From assembly GCA_910586435.1 (NCBI GenBank), contig CAJUGT010000029.1, positions 1-35,105 of the forward strand: a stretch of DNA of 35,105 nucleotides, in the 5' to 3' direction. The translations under genes and the position numbers were made by a program. The stretch is from an uncultured Acetatifactor sp. Lineage in GTDB: Bacteria; Bacillota; Clostridia; Lachnospirales; Lachnospiraceae. Below the pieces are notes generated by a model. That model worked only from the letters and a program-made list of their open reading frames with translations, was not told the origin of the DNA and ran no database searches. This document shows, one piece after another, positions 24,544 through 32,367 of this stretch. The first letter of the stretch is position 1; each line of letters starts with the position of its first letter.

Positions 24544-24676
24544 TTATTCCCGCGGGCAATGAGCCAAGCGGCCGTGCTTGCACGGACAGTTGGCGAATGC
24601 CGCGAGGGTCAAATACCCCGCCCCTTGGGGCGTTGCAAGTTTGATACCCCGTTGCTTGCAGCGGGGTCTTTGATTT
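24544..24676 (+). repeat. CTTG-loop hairpin repeat C, copy 1
   Basis: It begins TTATTCCCGCGGG. GCCAA/TTGGC encloses CCGTG-CTTG-CACGG. A second unit has GGGTCAAA pairing with TTTGATACCC around a CGCCCC-TT-GGGGCG hairpin. A third hairpin, ACCCCGTTGC-TT-GCAGCGGGGT (24645-24666 region), is followed by CTTTG. Its first 53 bp recur without a mismatch at the right window edge. I see no ORF or SD. Function unknown; the last hairpin resembles a weak terminator. Confidence 0.8.
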
Positions 24677-24817
24677 GTGTTACTGTTTAGAACCAATAGT
24701 GCCAAGTGACTTGCGGGTTTCTTCCAGGGCAGCAAAGGATATTCCAATGGGTCTATCATTTTGTCTATCTTTTGGTATTTATGTCTGGCCCTTATTAACA
24801 ACACTTGCGAAAATACA

Positions 24818-24993
24818 GGCGGCTGGGGTGGGGGAAGCGCTGCGAAAGCACTTGAGGGCGCCCTTAGACCGGAGACGGAATCCACCGCTTACAAAAGATT
24901 AGACACAGTACTTTTGTGTCTTAACTTTTGTTGGCGGTTAGTCCGTCGGAGGCGTTGCCCGGGCAGAGCAGAACTTCCCCCACCCCGGCCGCC
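24818..24993 (+). repeat. Structured repeat element B, complete copy 2 (candidate structured RNA)
   Basis: Outer stem 24818-24837 with 24974-24993 (20 bp, one wobble). GGGC/GCC 24856-24862 with GGC 24951-24953 and GCCC 24957-24960. GACGGA 24874-24879 with TCCGTC 24942-24947. ACCGC 24884-24888 with GCGGT 24934-24938. AAAAG 24893-24897 with CTTTT 24925-24929. GACAC 24902-24906 with GTGTC 24916-24920 around the AGTACTTTT loop. Aligned without gaps to 318-493, stem 3 changes GACGGA/TCCGTC to GATGAA/TTCATC, two compensatory changes. Stem 4 and the outer stem also change on both sides. Confidence 0.8.
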
Positions 24994-25040
24994 GTCCCTT
25001 TCGCCCCCATCCCTTTCGCCTCCCCGTCCCTTTCATCACC
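24994..25040 (+). repeat. Short tandem repeats in the tail of element B copy 2
   Basis: Three imperfect units of (G/A)TCCCTTTCGCC type, the counterpart of the six units at 494-585. Confidence 0.7.
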
Positions 25041-25113
25041 ACAGAAGCAAGCCACTTGGCACTCTCGGTTCCAAACAGTAATGGACAAATCGCTGCCGCC
25101 GTTTAAGTATTTC

Positions 25114-25142
25114 TTGACGCTGTGGTAAACTTATCTTATAAT
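25114..25142 (+). promoter_or_regulatory. Promoter of the yicC-remA-gmk-rpoZ-rimO operon
   Basis: TTGACG (25114-25119), a 17-bp spacer and TATAAT (25137-25142), close to consensus. It lies 33 bp after the right end of the MITE-like element; start near 25149. Confidence 0.8.
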
Positions 25143-25190
25143 GAAGTGAAGTATGCTGTAAGAGAGGGGTTTCCCCGGATAGGAGTACTT

Positions 25191-26069
25191 ATGATTAAGA
25201 GTATGACTGGTTTTGGCAGATGTGAGGTCACTTGGGATAACAGGAAGTTGACGGTGGAAATGAAGGCAGTCAATCACCGCTACCTGGAAATGAATGTTAA
25301 GATGCCAAAGGCCCTGTATATTTTTGAAGCTGCTGTCAGAAACGAATTAAAGAGCTATATATCCCGCGGCAAGGTGGATGTCTTTGTGGCATATGAGGAT
25401 CTTTCGGAGAAAATATCACATGTTCGCCTGAATATGGAGGTGGCGGGAGAGTATTTGAAGTATTTTGGGCAGATGGCGGCGGAGTTTGGGCTGGAAAATG
25501 ATATTTCCGTGTCCGGGCTGGCCAGATTTCCCGAGGTTCTCACAATGGAGGAGTCAGGGGCGGATGAAGAGGAGCTTTGGAAGAACCTGAAAGATGCCCT
25601 GGACGGAGCGGCAAAAATGTTCGTGGAATCCAGAATTGAGGAAGGGGAGCGCCTGAAGGCGGACTTGTTTGAGAAGCTTGATGGGATGCTGCAAAAGGTT
25701 GATTTCATTGCGGAGCGTTCCCCGCAGCTTGTGACCGACTACCGCAGTAAACTGGAGGACAGGGTGCGGGAACTTTTGGCGGATACGGTGGTGGACGAAG
25801 GCAGGTTGCTGATGGAAGTGACCATTTATGCGGATAAAGTATGCGTGGATGAGGAGATTGTGAGACTGCGAAGCCATATAGTGACCACGAAAAATACGTT
25901 GTCGGAGGGCGGTTCCGTGGGACGCAAGCTTGACTTTATCGCACAGGAAATGAACCGTGAGGCCAATACCATCCTGTCCAAGATAAATGACCTTGAGTGC
26001 TCTAACCGTGCGATTGACCTGAAGACGGATATTGAGAAAGTACGTGAACAAATACAAAATATTGAATAG
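25191..26069 (+). CDS. yicC: YicC/YloC-family endoribonuclease
   Basis: 292 aa from the ATG at 25191 (AGGAG 6 nt upstream); the upstream in-frame extension lies ahead of the SD. Begins MIKSMTGFGR, the family hallmark, and ends with KTDIEKVREQIQNIE. E. coli YicC and B. subtilis YloC cut single-stranded RNA, and YicC affects small-RNA turnover. The acidic C-terminal block (EIVRLRSHI, GGSVGRKLDFIAQEMNREANT) is complete. First gene of the operon. The conserved yicC-remA-gmk-rpoZ order is typical of Bacillota. Confidence 0.93.
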   Translation: MIKSMTGFGRCEVTWDNRKLTVEMKAVNHRYLEMNVKMPKALYIFEAAVRNELKSYISRGKVDVFVAYEDLSEKISHVRLNMEVAGEYLKYFGQMAAEFGLENDISVSGLARFPEVLTMEESGADEEELWKNLKDALDGAAKMFVESRIEEGERLKADLFEKLDGMLQKVDFIAERSPQLVTDYRSKLEDRVRELLADTVVDEGRLLMEVTIYADKVCVDEEIVRLRSHIVTTKNTLSEGGSVGRKLDFIAQEMNREANTILSKINDLECSNRAIDLKTDIEKVREQIQNIE

Positions 26070-26114
26070 TCAATGGGGTACTGGCATCCCAACTGGAACA
26101 GGAGGCCGCTTTAT

Positions 26115-26387
26115 ATGTTTATTCATATAGGTTTCGGCAATATTGTCAATACATCAAAAATTATTGCGATTGTCAGTCCGGAGTCTGCGCCTGTCAAGAG
26201 GCTGGTGCAGAACGCAAAAGAAAAAGGGGTTGCGATTGACGCGACGCAGGGACGGAAGACGAAATCGGTGCTTGTGATGGAAAACAGCCAGGTGGTTTTG
26301 TCGGCATTGTTGCCGGAGACCATTGCTGGACGTGTTCAGGCAGGGGTGGAAGATTCGGAAGCGGAGCCGGGGGAAAGAGAGGCGTAG
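26115..26387 (+). CDS. remA: RemA-family DNA-binding regulator (DUF370)
   Basis: 90 aa from the ATG at 26115 behind GGAGG (26101-26105). RemA forms rings that wrap DNA and activates biofilm-matrix operons in Bacillus. MFIHIGFGNIVNTSKIIAIV and the DATQGRKTKSVLVMENSQVVLSA core are typical. The target genes in this organism are unknown. It lies between yicC and gmk, the standard place. Confidence 0.92.
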   Translation: MFIHIGFGNIVNTSKIIAIVSPESAPVKRLVQNAKEKGVAIDATQGRKTKSVLVMENSQVVLSALLPETIAGRVQAGVEDSEAEPGEREA

Positions 26388-26390
26388 GAT

Positions 26391-27026
26391 ATGGTACGAA
26401 AAGGTATTTTAATTGTCATTTCTGGTTTTTCCGGTGCAGGAAAGGGTACACTTGTAAAGAAACTTATGGAGAAGTATGATGAATACGCATTGTCCATTTC
26501 CATGACAACACGGGCGCCCAGGCCGGGGGAAAGAGATGGTGTGGAGTATTTTTTCACAGATAAGGAACATTTTGAGGAGACCATCAGGGAAAACGGGCTG
26601 ATAGAGTATGCGGTGTATTGCGGAAATTATTACGGCACACCGAGAGAATATGTGGAAAATCAACTGGAAGCCGGAAAAAATGTCATTTTGGAGATTGAGA
26701 TTCAAGGGGCATTAAAGATAAAGGAACAATTTCCGGAAAGCCTGTTAATTTTTCTGACTCCCCCCAGTGGGGAGGAACTGAAACGCCGTCTGGAGGGAAG
26801 AGGAACGGAAAGCACAGAAGTGATTGCGAAGCGCCTTGCCCGTGCAGTGGAAGAATCGGAAGGCGTGGAGGCATATGATTATGTGGTGGTAAATGACAAA
26901 CTTGAGGAGTGCGTGGAGGAGGTTCACGGATTGGTGGACGCCGCCCGCAGGGCGCCGGTGAGGCAGAAAACATTTATAAAAGAAATCAGAGAGGAACTTC
27001 GTAAGTTCACGAAAGGAGCAGAGTAA
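26391..27026 (+). CDS. gmk: Guanylate kinase
   Basis: 211 aa, normal length. Phosphorylates GMP to GDP with ATP. P-loop GFSGAGKGTL, GMP-binding SMTTRAPRPGERDGVEYFF and YGTPREYVE, and the lid segment with RLEGRGTES are all visible. It starts 3 bp after remA and ends 1 bp before rpoZ. Confidence 0.97.
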   Translation: MVRKGILIVISGFSGAGKGTLVKKLMEKYDEYALSISMTTRAPRPGERDGVEYFFTDKEHFEETIRENGLIEYAVYCGNYYGTPREYVENQLEAGKNVILEIEIQGALKIKEQFPESLLIFLTPPSGEELKRRLEGRGTESTEVIAKRLARAVEESEGVEAYDYVVVNDKLEECVEEVHGLVDAARRAPVRQKTFIKEIREELRKFTKGAE

Positions 27027-27027
27027 T

Positions 27028-27273
27028 ATGTTACATCCATCTTATTCCGATTTAATGAAAGTAGTAAACAGCGAGGTAGAGCCGGGAGAGGCACCGGTGG
27101 TAAACAGCCGTTATTCCATAGTAATGGCAACGTCAAAAAGGGCAAGACAGATTATTGGCGGTAGCAGCGCAATGGTGGAGGGCAGAGATAAGAAGCCGTT
27201 ATCCATTGCGGTGGAAGAATTGAACCAGGGAAAAATTAAGATTTTAAGCGAAGAAGATGAAGGACAGTCATGA
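27028..27273 (+). CDS. rpoZ: RNA polymerase omega subunit
   Basis: 81 aa. Omega helps fold the beta-prime subunit. SRYSIVMATSKRARQI and KPLSIAVEELNQGKI are the conserved contacts. AAAGGAG precedes the ATG, and the stop overlaps the rimO start by 4 nt. Confidence 0.95.
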   Translation: MLHPSYSDLMKVVNSEVEPGEAPVVNSRYSIVMATSKRARQIIGGSSAMVEGRDKKPLSIAVEELNQGKIKILSEEDEGQS

Positions 27274-28607
27274 ATATTTTATTCATATCTTTGGGCTGTG
27301 ATAAAAATCTGGCAGATACGGAATTGATGCTTGGTTTGCTTCAGAAAAAGGGTTATTTTTTTACAGATGAAGTGGAAGAAGCCGATATTGTGGTGGTCAA
27401 CACCTGTTGCTTTATCGGAGACGCCAAGGAGGAGAGCATTAATGTACTGCTGGAAATGGCCAGTCTGAGAAAAGCAGGTAAATTAAAGGCGCTGCTGGCA
27501 GCTGGCTGCCTGGCACAGCGATATGGGGAACAAATACAGGAAGAAATTCCTGAAGTGGACGCGCTTGTGGGAACCATGGCCATAGAAGAGATTGTCAATG
27601 CGGTGGAGGAAATCCTGGCAGGGGGAAGGGACAAAGGGCGGAATTATTTTCGGAGTTTAGATGCGTCCCTCCCGGTTTGCAGGGAGAGGGTGCTTACCAC
27701 AGGCGGACATTTTGCCTATCTGAAGATTGCGGAGGGCTGCGGTAAACACTGTACTTATTGTGTGATTCCGAAGGTTCGGGGGCCATATAGAAGTATTCCC
27801 ATGGAAGATTTGGTCTGTCAGGCGAAGCGACTGGCGGAAGGCGGTGTGAAAGAGCTTATTCTGGTGGCCCAGGAGACCACCTTATATGGGATGGATCTCT
27901 ATGGAGAAAAGAGACTTCCGGAGCTTCTTCACAGGCTGGCGCAAATAAAAGGGCTGGTTTGGATTCGGCTTTTATACTGTTATCCCGAAGAAATTACGGA
28001 GGAATTACTTCAGGCAGTGGCGGAGGAAGCCAAGGTATGTCATTATCTGGATATTCCCATTCAACATGCGTCGGACAGGGTATTAAAAAGTATGGGCAGG
28101 CAAACCAGTCAGGAGGAGCTGCGGACGAAAATCAGCCGAATCCGGGAGGTGATTCCGGATATCTGTCTGCGGACCACTCTGATCAGCGGATTTCCGGGGG
28201 AGACCCAGGAAGATTTTGAAGAACTGTATCGTTTTGTCAACGAGATGGAATTTGACAGATTGGGTGTCTTTTCTTATTCTCAGGAAGAAGACACACCTGC
28301 CGCAAGGATGCCGGAACAAATTGAGGAAGCGTTGAAAGAAAGCAGGCGGGATGAACTGATGACTCTTCAGCAGGCGATTGCTTTTGAGAAGGCGGAGGAG
28401 GCAATCGGACAGGTGCTTCCGGCCATGGTGGAGGGCAAAGTGGTGGAGGAGGACGTATACGTTGCCAGGACTTACAAAGACGCGCCGGAAGTGGATGGGT
28501 ATCTGTTTATTCATACAACTGCCAGCCTGATGACGGGTGATTTTGTCAGAGTACTTGTTACGGATTCCAATGAGTACGACCTGATTGGGGAATTGGTGGA
28601 GGAGTGA
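27270..28607 (+). CDS. rimO: Ribosomal protein S12 methylthiotransferase
   Basis: 445 aa. Radical-SAM enzyme that methylthiolates an aspartate of S12. N-terminal ISLGCDKNLADTE domain, the 4Fe-4S CxxxCxxC (C157, C161, C164), DIPIQHASDRVLKSMGR, which separates RimO from MiaB, and a C-terminal TRAM domain. Overlaps rpoZ by ATGA. Confidence 0.95.
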   Translation: MNILFISLGCDKNLADTELMLGLLQKKGYFFTDEVEEADIVVVNTCCFIGDAKEESINVLLEMASLRKAGKLKALLAAGCLAQRYGEQIQEEIPEVDALVGTMAIEEIVNAVEEILAGGRDKGRNYFRSLDASLPVCRERVLTTGGHFAYLKIAEGCGKHCTYCVIPKVRGPYRSIPMEDLVCQAKRLAEGGVKELILVAQETTLYGMDLYGEKRLPELLHRLAQIKGLVWIRLLYCYPEEITEELLQAVAEEAKVCHYLDIPIQHASDRVLKSMGRQTSQEELRTKISRIREVIPDICLRTTLISGFPGETQEDFEELYRFVNEMEFDRLGVFSYSQEEDTPAARMPEQIEEALKESRRDELMTLQQAIAFEKAEEAIGQVLPAMVEGKVVEEDVYVARTYKDAPEVDGYLFIHTTASLMTGDFVRVLVTDSNEYDLIGELVEE

Positions 28608-28620
28608 TAGAGGTATTTTG

Positions 28621-29202
28621 ATGAGAAAGATGAATTTACCAAACAAATTGACAATGTTTCGTGTGATTCTGATTTTCCCTTTTGTGATTCTGCTTTTGGG
28701 TGAAAGCGGAGGCTGGGGCTGGTATCAGAAGCTATTTGGCAACGTGATGGAATATGTGGACTATATTGCCCTGGCAATTTTTATCATTGCCAGCCTGACG
28801 GATCTCATTGACGGGAAAATTGCCAGAAAGTACAATTTGGTGACAAATTTTGGCAAGTTTATGGACCCGCTGGCTGACAAGCTGCTGGTGAGCGCAGCGA
28901 TGATTGCGTTGGTGGATTTAGGGCGGATTCCTGCGTGGATTGTCATTGTGATAATCAGCAGGGAGTTTATTATCAGCGGTTTCCGGCTGATTGCGTCGGA
29001 TAATCATGTGGTGATTGCGGCGAACTATTGGGGAAAGTTCAAGACAACTTTTCAGATGGTGATGGTGTGTCTGATGATTGCGGATATTCCAAAACTGCGG
29101 TTGTTGACGGATGTGGTTATGTGGGTGGCTTTGATACTGACAGTGGTGTCATTGGTGGATTATCTTATGAAAAATAAAGATGTGATGCGGGAACAGAAGT
29201 AA
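28621..29202 (+). CDS. pgsA: CDP-diacylglycerol-glycerol-3-phosphate 3-phosphatidyltransferase
   Basis: 193 aa from the ATG at 28621; the open frame reaches back into rimO. Makes phosphatidylglycerol phosphate, the first committed step to anionic phospholipids. The CDP-alcohol transferase motif DG..AR........G...D...D reads DGKIAR...FGKFMDPLADK. Four or five membrane segments. Follows rimO by 13 bp. Confidence 0.93.
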   Translation: MRKMNLPNKLTMFRVILIFPFVILLLGESGGWGWYQKLFGNVMEYVDYIALAIFIIASLTDLIDGKIARKYNLVTNFGKFMDPLADKLLVSAAMIALVDLGRIPAWIVIVIISREFIISGFRLIASDNHVVIAANYWGKFKTTFQMVMVCLMIADIPKLRLLTDVVMWVALILTVVSLVDYLMKNKDVMREQK

Positions 29203-29248
29203 GATATTTTGCGGCCAGAGAAGTGAGATGGCTGATAGAGGTATATGT

Positions 29249-30517
29249 ATGACAGTTGAGTTTATTTGTGTTGGAACGGAAATTCTGCTTGGAAGTATTG
29301 TGAACACCAATGCGGCTTTTTTGTCGGAACAGTGCGCAGGGCTGGGATTGTCCTGTTATTTTCAGACAGTGGTGGGGGATAATGAGGAGCGTTTGACACA
29401 GGTGTTGAAAACGGGGATGGAGCGGTCGGATATTATCATTCTTTCCGGAGGACTGGGGCCAACAGAGGATGATTTGACCAAAGAGGTTGCCGCAAAGGTT
29501 TGCGGGAAGGATTTGCAGCTGCATAAACCCAGCAAAAAGGCGATTGAAAAGTATTTTGCCCAGAGAGGAACGGTTCCGACGGATAACAATTGGAAACAGG
29601 CGATGCTTCCGAAAGATGCCATTGTGATGGAGAATCATAATGGAACGGCTCCCGGTGTCATAATGGAGACGGCGAAATGCAGTCTGATTTTGCTTCCGGG
29701 GCCGCCAAACGAATTGAAGCCCATGTTTCAGGAATGTGTAGTGCCCTACCTGGAAAAACTGACCAGCCAGGTTATCTGCTCTCAGACAGTAAAAATCTGC
29801 GGCGTGGGCGAGAGCAGGGCAGAGACCATAGTGAAGGATCTGATTGACACCCAGGGGAATCCTACCATTGCGACGTATGCGAAGACAGGAGAAGTTCATA
29901 TACGTGTCACTGCTAACGCAGAAGACAAAAAAGATGCCATGAAGTTGATAAAACCTGTGGTTAAGGAATTGAAATCCAGGTTTGGCAATGCCGTGTACAG
30001 TACGGAGGAAGAATGCACTTTGGAAAAGGCAGTGGCGGATCTGCTGACGGCCAATGATCTTACGGTAACATGCGCGGAATCCTGTACTGGTGGTATGCTT
30101 TCCGCCAGGCTTGTCAATGTGCCCGGTGTCTCTGAAGTCTACAAGATGGGAGTGGTTACATACTCCAATAAGGCAAAGAGAAGGCTTTTGGGGGTTAAGA
30201 AGAATACATTGTCGAAATTTGGGGCGGTGAGCGCACAGACCGCTCAGGAGATGGCAAAGGGGGCAGCGCTGACTTTTAAGGCGGATGTGGCGGTGGCAGT
30301 CACGGGGATTGCCGGTCCGGATGGCGGTACGGCGGAAAAACCCGTGGGGCTTGTATATATTGCCTGTTATGTAAAGGGGAAAGCTGTTGTAAAAGAATAT
30401 CATTTTTCGGGAAACCGGGGCAAAATAAGAGAAGCTACGGTTGCGGCCGCATTGACTTTGCTGCGGGAATGTATCCTGGAATATTATAGTAAGATAACTT
30501 TTGGAAAAAAAGAGTGA
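29249..30517 (+). CDS. cinA: CinA-family nicotinamide-nucleotide amidohydrolase
   Basis: 422 aa from the ATG at 29249 (AGAGG 7 nt upstream). The N-terminal MoCF domain has VGTEILLGSIVNTN and SGGLGPTEDDLT. The C-terminal PncC-type deamidase has ESCTGGMLS and VTGIAGPDGGT. The family recycles NMN by deamidation and is often next to recA and linked to competence in streptococci. The gene precedes recA with an unusually long gap of about 600 bp. Confidence 0.94.
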   Translation: MTVEFICVGTEILLGSIVNTNAAFLSEQCAGLGLSCYFQTVVGDNEERLTQVLKTGMERSDIIILSGGLGPTEDDLTKEVAAKVCGKDLQLHKPSKKAIEKYFAQRGTVPTDNNWKQAMLPKDAIVMENHNGTAPGVIMETAKCSLILLPGPPNELKPMFQECVVPYLEKLTSQVICSQTVKICGVGESRAETIVKDLIDTQGNPTIATYAKTGEVHIRVTANAEDKKDAMKLIKPVVKELKSRFGNAVYSTEEECTLEKAVADLLTANDLTVTCAESCTGGMLSARLVNVPGVSEVYKMGVVTYSNKAKRRLLGVKKNTLSKFGAVSAQTAQEMAKGAALTFKADVAVAVTGIAGPDGGTAEKPVGLVYIACYVKGKAVVKEYHFSGNRGKIREATVAAALTLLRECILEYYSKITFGKKE

Positions 30518-30553
30518 AGTGATTGACATAAGATGAAAGGGATTTGTCGTGGA

Positions 30554-30580
30554 ACGGCGGCTAAGGGGGCGCCGTCTCTT
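30554..30580 (+). terminator. Possible weak terminator after cinA
   Basis: ACGGCG (30554-30559) and CGCCGT (30570-30575) pair around a 10-nt loop, followed by CTCTTTC. The stem is short and the T-run poor. Confidence 0.35.
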
Positions 30581-30601
30581 TCGCTGCCATAGAACAGCCC
30601 C

Positions 30602-30636
30602 GCGAGCCACTTGGCGCTATCAGGTCCAAACAGTAA
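30602..30636 (+). repeat. Solo right end of the MITE-like element family
   Basis: Matches the right terminal repeat 25047-25081 at 30 of 35 positions, ending in CCAAACAGTAA. Preceding GCCGTCTCTTTCGCTGCC (30571-30588) resembles the element's tail repeat. No left end or element B core is present, so this is a remnant. Confidence 0.7.
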
Positions 30637-30674
30637 CATGGCAAATTCCTGTAACCTGTGGGATGAAAATGTAA

Positions 30675-30704
30675 TTGACTTTGTGGTGGATTGTCTGTTA
30701 CAAT
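30675..30704 (+). promoter_or_regulatory. Candidate recA promoter with a long leader
   Basis: TTGACT (30675-30680), an 18-bp spacer and TACAAT (30699-30704). If used for recA the leader is about 410 nt. I could not find a convincing LexA box (CGAAC....GTTCG type) near it. Confidence 0.55.
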
Positions 30705-31123
30705 AAAAGGGAGGCATGGACATTCTAACAAGAGAAAATTCTGGTAATCTGCTTTTCGTTCATACCATTCGGTAAGAATTCTCTGCTAAAATCACCCATG
30801 ATAATGAAGTAAGACAGAGTCTGATACTGCGATAGTGAAAGGGGATGTGATATGAGGAAACTGTAAAAAATTTCAGCCAGTTGTTTTGAGAGAGTTTTAT
30901 GGTACATGAAACGTATTATAGTGTTTCTTGTATTAAGAACTTGCTTTCCGGTATGATTTTTCAAAAGAGCTGGGTGCGGCAGGAACATCCGGAGGGCGAT
31001 ATATTTGGCAGGGCCGTAAAGGCAAAGCTGCGGCCCATGTGGCAGTTTGATACTTGATAAATGGGAATAGACGGTTTGCGCAGCGCAAAGCGCTTATTCC
31101 ATGAAGAAAAAGGAGATAATCAA
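30705..31123 (+). other. recA leader/intergenic region with several hairpins; no protein gene
   Basis: Inverted repeats include AGAGAAAATTCT (30731-30742) with AGAATTCTCT (30775-30784), TACC (30763-30766) able to pair with GGTA on either side (30743 or 30771), and GGGCCG/CGGCCC near 31014-31037. A strong hairpin at 31064-31100 combines GGAATA/TATTCC and TTTGCGC-A-GCGCAAA and ends 10 nt before the SD. The minus-strand ORF at 30725-30988 has no family resemblance. Confidence 0.5.
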
Positions 31124-32344
31124 ATGGAAAAAGAAGAAAAATTAAAAGCATTGGATGCGGCGCTTAGCCACATTGAGAAGCAGTATGGAAAAGGAGCGGT
31201 AATGAAGCTGGGAGATCCTTCCTCGCAGATGAATGTGGAGACCTTCCCTACAGGGGCGTTGAGCCTTGATATTGCATTGGGATTGGGAGGAATCCCCAAA
31301 GGGAGAATCGTAGAGATCTATGGTCCTGAATCCAGTGGTAAGACCACAGTTACATTGCATATGATAGCCGAAGTGCAGAAAAAGGGAGGCATTGCAGGTT
31401 TTATTGACGCAGAACATGCATTGGACCCGGTGTATGCAAAAAATATCGGAGTAGACATAGATAATCTGTACATTTCTCAGCCGGATAACGGTGAACAGGC
31501 ACTGGAAATTACGGAAACCATGGTTCGCTCCGGCGCCATTGACATTGTGGTGGTGGACTCTGTGGCTGCTTTGGTTCCCAAAGCTGAGATTGAAGGGGAT
31601 ATGGGAGACAGCCATGTGGGGTTGCAGGCACGTCTGATGTCCCAGGCGTTGCGTAAACTCACCGCAGTGATAAGCAAATCCAATTGCGCGGTTATTTTTA
31701 TCAATCAGCTCCGTGAGAAGGTGGGAGTAATGTTCGGAAACCCGGAAACCACTACGGGCGGGCGGGCGTTGAAATTCTATTCTTCCGTGCGTCTGGATGT
31801 GCGAAGGGTTGAAGCTCTGAAACAGGGGGGAGAAGTAATCGGAAATCGTACCAGGGTGAAAGTGGTAAAGAATAAAATTGCCCCTCCCTTTAAAGAAGCG
31901 GAATTTGACATTATGTTTGGAGAAGGGATTTCCAGAGTGGGGGATATTCTTGACCTGGCGGCCGGGTTGGATATTATAGTGAAGTCCGGCGCATGGTATG
32001 CTTATGATGGGAATAAAATTGGTCAGGGCCGTGAGAACGCAAAACAATATCTGAGAGATAATCCTGAGATATGCAAGGCGGTCAGCGATAAAGTGCGTGT
32101 ACACTACGGATTTGACGGGGCTGCTGAGGGCACGGCAGGCGCAGGAAATCCGGAGGGGGCGTCTGGTGCTTCAAAGACAAAGGAGAGCGCGAAAGCGGGC
32201 GCGCGTTCCGGCGGCAGGGCTGCGAAGAATGCCGCAAAGGATACTGCGAAAGCAGAGACGGCAGGGGAAAATACTGATATCGCAGAGAATGCGGAGGCAA
32301 TGGCTGAATCCGTGATTGACAAAGGGCCGGAAGAAAATGTGTGA
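31124..32344 (+). CDS. recA: Recombinase RecA
   Basis: 406 aa from the ATG at 31124 (AAGGAG 8 nt upstream); an upstream in-frame ATG at 31061 lies in a leader hairpin and lacks an SD. RecA forms filaments on single-stranded DNA, drives strand exchange and triggers LexA cleavage. Walker A GPESSGKT (67-74), VVDSVAAL, the L1/L2 loops (GDSHVGLQARLMSQ; FGNPETTTGGRALKFY) and the KNKIAPPFKEAEFDIM end are intact. The tail after about residue 330 is some 75 residues of Ala, Gly, Lys and Ser with only modest acidity at the very end, longer than the usual 20-25 residue acidic tail. Confidence 0.97.
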   Translation: MEKEEKLKALDAALSHIEKQYGKGAVMKLGDPSSQMNVETFPTGALSLDIALGLGGIPKGRIVEIYGPESSGKTTVTLHMIAEVQKKGGIAGFIDAEHALDPVYAKNIGVDIDNLYISQPDNGEQALEITETMVRSGAIDIVVVDSVAALVPKAEIEGDMGDSHVGLQARLMSQALRKLTAVISKSNCAVIFINQLREKVGVMFGNPETTTGGRALKFYSSVRLDVRRVEALKQGGEVIGNRTRVKVVKNKIAPPFKEAEFDIMFGEGISRVGDILDLAAGLDIIVKSGAWYAYDGNKIGQGRENAKQYLRDNPEICKAVSDKVRVHYGFDGAAEGTAGAGNPEGASGASKTKESAKAGARSGGRAAKNAAKDTAKAETAGENTDIAENAEAMAESVIDKGPEENV

Positions 32345-32367
32345 TTTGATGATAGGTATTATATAAT

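Larger units (their letters stand above)
24680..25081. mobile_element. MITE-like element with 35-bp terminal inverted repeats carrying element B
   Basis: Left end 24680-24714 (TTACTGTTTAGAACC...) and right end 25047-25081 are inverted repeats matching at 31 of 35 positions. Between them lie a left arm, structured element B (24818-24993) and three 15-bp tail repeats. No transposase or other ORF fits inside 402 bp, so it is non-autonomous. No clear target-site duplication is visible. Related ends occur at 30602-30636 and 596-630, supporting a dispersed family. It sits directly upstream of the yicC operon promoter. Confidence 0.7.

Noticed and set aside
24818..24837. G-quadruplex-like GGGGTGGGGG run
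   Set aside because: Its C-rich partner at 24974-24993 is fully complementary, and the other copy keeps pairing with different bases, so a duplex stem explains it better.
24544..24885. Minus-strand ORF with an LPWKKPASHLAL segment
   Set aside because: The shared peptide with the 431-643 ORF comes from the terminal inverted repeat, not from a gene; it spans two unrelated repeats.
30725..30988. 87-codon minus-strand ORF upstream of recA
   Set aside because: No recognisable family, no good SD, and it overlaps leader hairpins and inverted repeats of the plus strand.
31061..31123. N-terminally extended RecA from the ATG at 31061
   Set aside because: The extension lies in a strong hairpin, has no SD and does not match RecA; the ATG at 31124 has AAGGAG and the family's normal start.
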